Shown one piece after another: positions 13,629 to 15,110 of a DNA stretch of 15,110 nt. The notes beneath the pieces are model-generated. The model had not been told where the DNA came from, did no database searches, and saw only the letters and a program-made list of their open reading frames with translations. Every line of letters begins with the position of its first letter. Positions within the stretch are counted from its first letter, which is position 1. A program made the translations under genes and the position numbers. This stretch comes from Oxalobacteraceae bacterium (GTDB lineage: Bacteria; Pseudomonadota; Gammaproteobacteria; Burkholderiales; Burkholderiaceae_D), in contig PKWO01000190.1 of the NCBI GenBank assembly GCA_003132085.1, forward strand, positions 1 to 15,110, written 5' to 3'.

Positions 13629-14049
13629 GTCTTTCTGCCACGGTGTGAGTCAGCGGATAGCCACGTTGCTGATAAAAACGATAGCGATCACGACCGGCTG
13701 AGGTATCGGCAACTTCAGAGGAGACAATTTCAAACATGCGCTCGAATTCCGCAAAATAGCTCGGCGTGACGGACGACAGGTTAATCAGCACCTGATGGTG
13801 CGGCAGCGTGAGCCGGTCATTGTCTGCAAGCACCACCGGCGTATGGGCGGCGAGCGCGTCGTCAGCCATCACATGGGGTAAAAAATCCAACTCGGAAAAC
13901 GTCCATAGCGCTTCATCCAGCGCGCTAAGTTGCGCGCGATTGTCGGCATACAGGACAATGCGGCAATCTGCGGCACGCGCTTTGCGTACCAGCCGACAAG
14001 CGTATGCGATCTTGTCGGGTATGTTGCTGTGGAAATCGATGCGGGTCAT
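13621..14049 (-). CDS. holC: DNA polymerase III subunit chi
   Basis: This 142-residue HolC protein begins MTRIDFHSNIPDKIAYACRLVRKA, followed by VLYADNRAQLSALDEALWTFSELDFLPH. The conserved LADNDRLTLPHHQVLINL and the closing RYRFYQQRGYPLTHTV are also present. Chi bridges the clamp loader (via psi) and SSB in the replisome. The frame is open upstream to 14277, but that part reads through the preceding gene in another frame, so ATG 14049 is the sensible start. It lies 11 nt after the stop of the DUF4124-glutaredoxin gene, with no strong ribosome binding site visible. Confidence 0.93.
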   Translation of the reverse strand: MTRIDFHSNIPDKIAYACRLVRKARAADCRIVLYADNRAQLSALDEALWTFSELDFLPHVMADDALAAHTPVVLADNDRLTLPHHQVLINLSSVTPSYFAEFERMFEIVSSEVADTSAGRDRYRFYQQRGYPLTHTVAERHE

Positions 14050-14060
14050 GGTTTGAAGAG

Positions 14061-14696
14061 TCAGAACTGGAAGCCTGGCGGCGCATTGCCGAGCGGCGGC
14101 GGTGGCGTGATTACGCCTTGTTGCTCGAGATCGACCGGTTTTTTCGCCATGCCGGTATTCGACTGGCCGGCTGCTGCGCTGGTCGACGGCGCCGCCGGCT
14201 CGGGCGCCGGATTGTTGTAGCTCTTCGGCAGTTTGTTGGTTGTCGGATAGCCCGCGTTGGTTAGCGCGTTGCTCCACTCGCTGGGCTCAAATCCGGTTTG
14301 CTTGCGGCGCCCAACGAGCAGCACCGGCAGTTGGGTATTCCCCGAGAGTTGTCGCAGCCGTTCAATATCGTCGTTGCTGGTAACCGTCTTTTCGGAGAAC
14401 GGTATGCCGCGGCCGTTAAGTAGCGCGCGCCCGGCATCGCATGCCGGGCAATTCGGCATGGCGTACAGAGCCACCGGATTGCCTTTGGCAGCTTCCGCCA
14501 ATTCATACGGAAGATCCGCTTGCGCCGAGCCGCCGCCGTAAGATTTCTGCTCGACTTTGGTAGCCGATGCCGGCGGCGGCGTATCGCTATAGCTGACGGT
14601 TCCGTCCGGGGAAACCCATTTGTATAGTTGCGCGTGCGCGCTCGCCACGATAAACAGGAGCGCTAAACCGGATACCCATGTAGCCCTACGCATCAT
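14061..14696 (-). CDS. Secreted DUF4124-glutaredoxin fusion protein
   Basis: This 211-residue precursor has a signal peptide (residues 1-22, cleavage after AHA). It then has a DUF4124 module (QLYKWVSPDGTVSYSDTPPP, 23-42) and a glutaredoxin/thioredoxin-like domain from about 72 to 150 with the redox motif CPAC (Cys83, Cys86), the cis-proline segment TQLPVLLV (Pro124) and GFEPSEW. The last 60 residues are a Pro/Ala/Ser-rich tail of low complexity. A periplasmic thiol-disulfide role is likely but the partner is unknown. Two adjacent ATGs (14696, 14693) could start it, and GAGGTGG upstream fits either. It sits between prlC and holC in the same direction. Confidence 0.85.
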   Translation of the reverse strand: MMRRATWVSGLALLFIVASAHAQLYKWVSPDGTVSYSDTPPPASATKVEQKSYGGGSAQADLPYELAEAAKGNPVALYAMPNCPACDAGRALLNGRGIPFSEKTVTSNDDIERLRQLSGNTQLPVLLVGRRKQTGFEPSEWSNALTNAGYPTTNKLPKSYNNPAPEPAAPSTSAAAGQSNTGMAKKPVDLEQQGVITPPPPLGNAPPGFQF

Positions 14697-14749
14697 GCTT
14701 CCACCTCTGATTTGATTCCTGAAATACTTTGCGAGCGTACAAGGGGTAG

Positions 14750-15110
14750 TCAAGACGTCATTCCACTATGCCGCAACAGCGCATCAATCTTGGGTTCCCT
14801 GCCTCGAAACGCCTTGAACGATTCGATTGCCGGGCGGGAGCCGCCTACCGCGAGGATTTCCCTCTGGAATCGCTCGCCGATTTCCGTCGATAGTATATTA
14901 CCGCTTGCAATACCCGCTTCTTCAAAGGCGCTATAGGCGTCAGCCGACAGTACTTCAGCCCATTTGTAGCTGTAGTATCCCGCCGCATAACCACCGGCGA
15001 AGACATGACCGAACGAATGTTGGAAGCGATTGAACGGCGGCGGCATGATGACGGCGATTTGCTCCCTGACCTGATCGACTACCTGTTGAACGCTTATCGC
15101 GCCGGATGGC
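14750..15110 (-). CDS. prlC: Oligopeptidase A (M3 family), C-terminal part, cut by window edge
   Basis: The frame is open to the right edge and gives the last 119 or so residues of an M3 zinc oligopeptidase. NRFQHSFGHVFAGGYAAGYYSYKWAEVLSADAYSAFEE is the conserved region of PrlC/OpdA that contributes substrate-binding Tyr and His residues. The end shows FKAFRGREPKIDALLRHSGM. The zinc motif HEFGH lies upstream, outside the window. Oligopeptidase A degrades short peptides, including signal-peptide fragments, in the cytoplasm. An in-frame ATG at 15046 is internal, not the start. It is followed after 53 bp by the DUF4124-glutaredoxin gene. Confidence 0.93.
   Translation of the reverse strand, partial: PSGAISVQQVVDQVREQIAVIMPPPFNRFQHSFGHVFAGGYAAGYYSYKWAEVLSADAYSAFEEAGIASGNILSTEIGERFQREILAVGGSRPAIESFKAFRGREPKIDALLRHSGMTS

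Overview
The window looks like chromosome of a betaproteobacterium of the order Burkholderiales. An Oxalobacteraceae-type genome (Herminiimonas, Collimonas or Herbaspirillum relatives) is my best guess. This rests on gene order recalled for that group (ZapB-like/zapA/6S RNA/EVE gene; lysR-lgt divergent from ilvD; a small Trp-rich protein; holC followed by a DUF2486 gene) and on protein style, not on a database search.

Region 1 (1-1135) is a decayed integration site. An intact tRNA-Ala(CGC) lies on the minus strand at 1060-1135. A truncated tyrosine integrase ends 38 bases from the tRNA 3' end. A second, partial copy of the tRNA 3' half lies at 262-304 in the opposite orientation. With flanking similarity, the two copies form a 62-bp inverted repeat (57/62 identical) about 720 bp apart. 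Positions 1-580 hold no gene I can name.

Region 2 (1136-3010) starts with about 590 bp without a recognisable gene, containing several palindromes. It then carries a cell-division cassette: a short ZapB-like coiled-coil protein whose promoter predicts a leaderless mRNA, zapA, the 6S RNA gene with its own promoter and a strong terminator, and an EVE-domain protein.

Region 3 (3030-7162, minus strand) is a compact run transcribed lysR > lgt > crotonase-fold protein > malonyl-CoA synthetase. lysR and lgt abut and the crotonase gene starts 8 nt after lgt. The crotonase has lost one of the two hydratase glutamates, so its pairing with a MatB-type ligase suggests a role in malonyl-CoA or methylmalonyl-CoA handling rather than ordinary hydration.

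Region 4 (7163-9773) has ilvD diverging from lysR across an AT-rich region with a perfect 10-bp-arm palindrome and a 14-bp tandem repeat. A small Trp-rich membrane protein (minus) and a periplasmic class I cytochrome c (plus) follow, with hairpin terminators nearby.

Region 5 (9839-13102) covers amino-acid uptake and catabolism: a LivK/LivJ-type branched-chain amino-acid binding protein (minus), a divergent Lrp/AsnC regulator (plus), and D-amino-acid dehydrogenase dadA (minus, convergent with the regulator). The livK/lrp intergenic region holds a palindrome and a terminator-like hairpin ahead of lrp. The dadA upstream region holds two perfect inverted repeats.

Region 6 (13239-15110, minus strand) is transcribed prlC (C-terminal part only, cut by the window edge) > a secreted DUF4124-glutaredoxin fusion > holC (DNA polymerase III chi) > a DUF2486-like protein. 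Short gaps and one 8-nt overlap suggest a common transcript. Most of the window is ordinary core genome. The points most worth checking are the inverted att-like repeat, the predicted leaderless division gene, the crotonase/MatB pair and the lrp leader.
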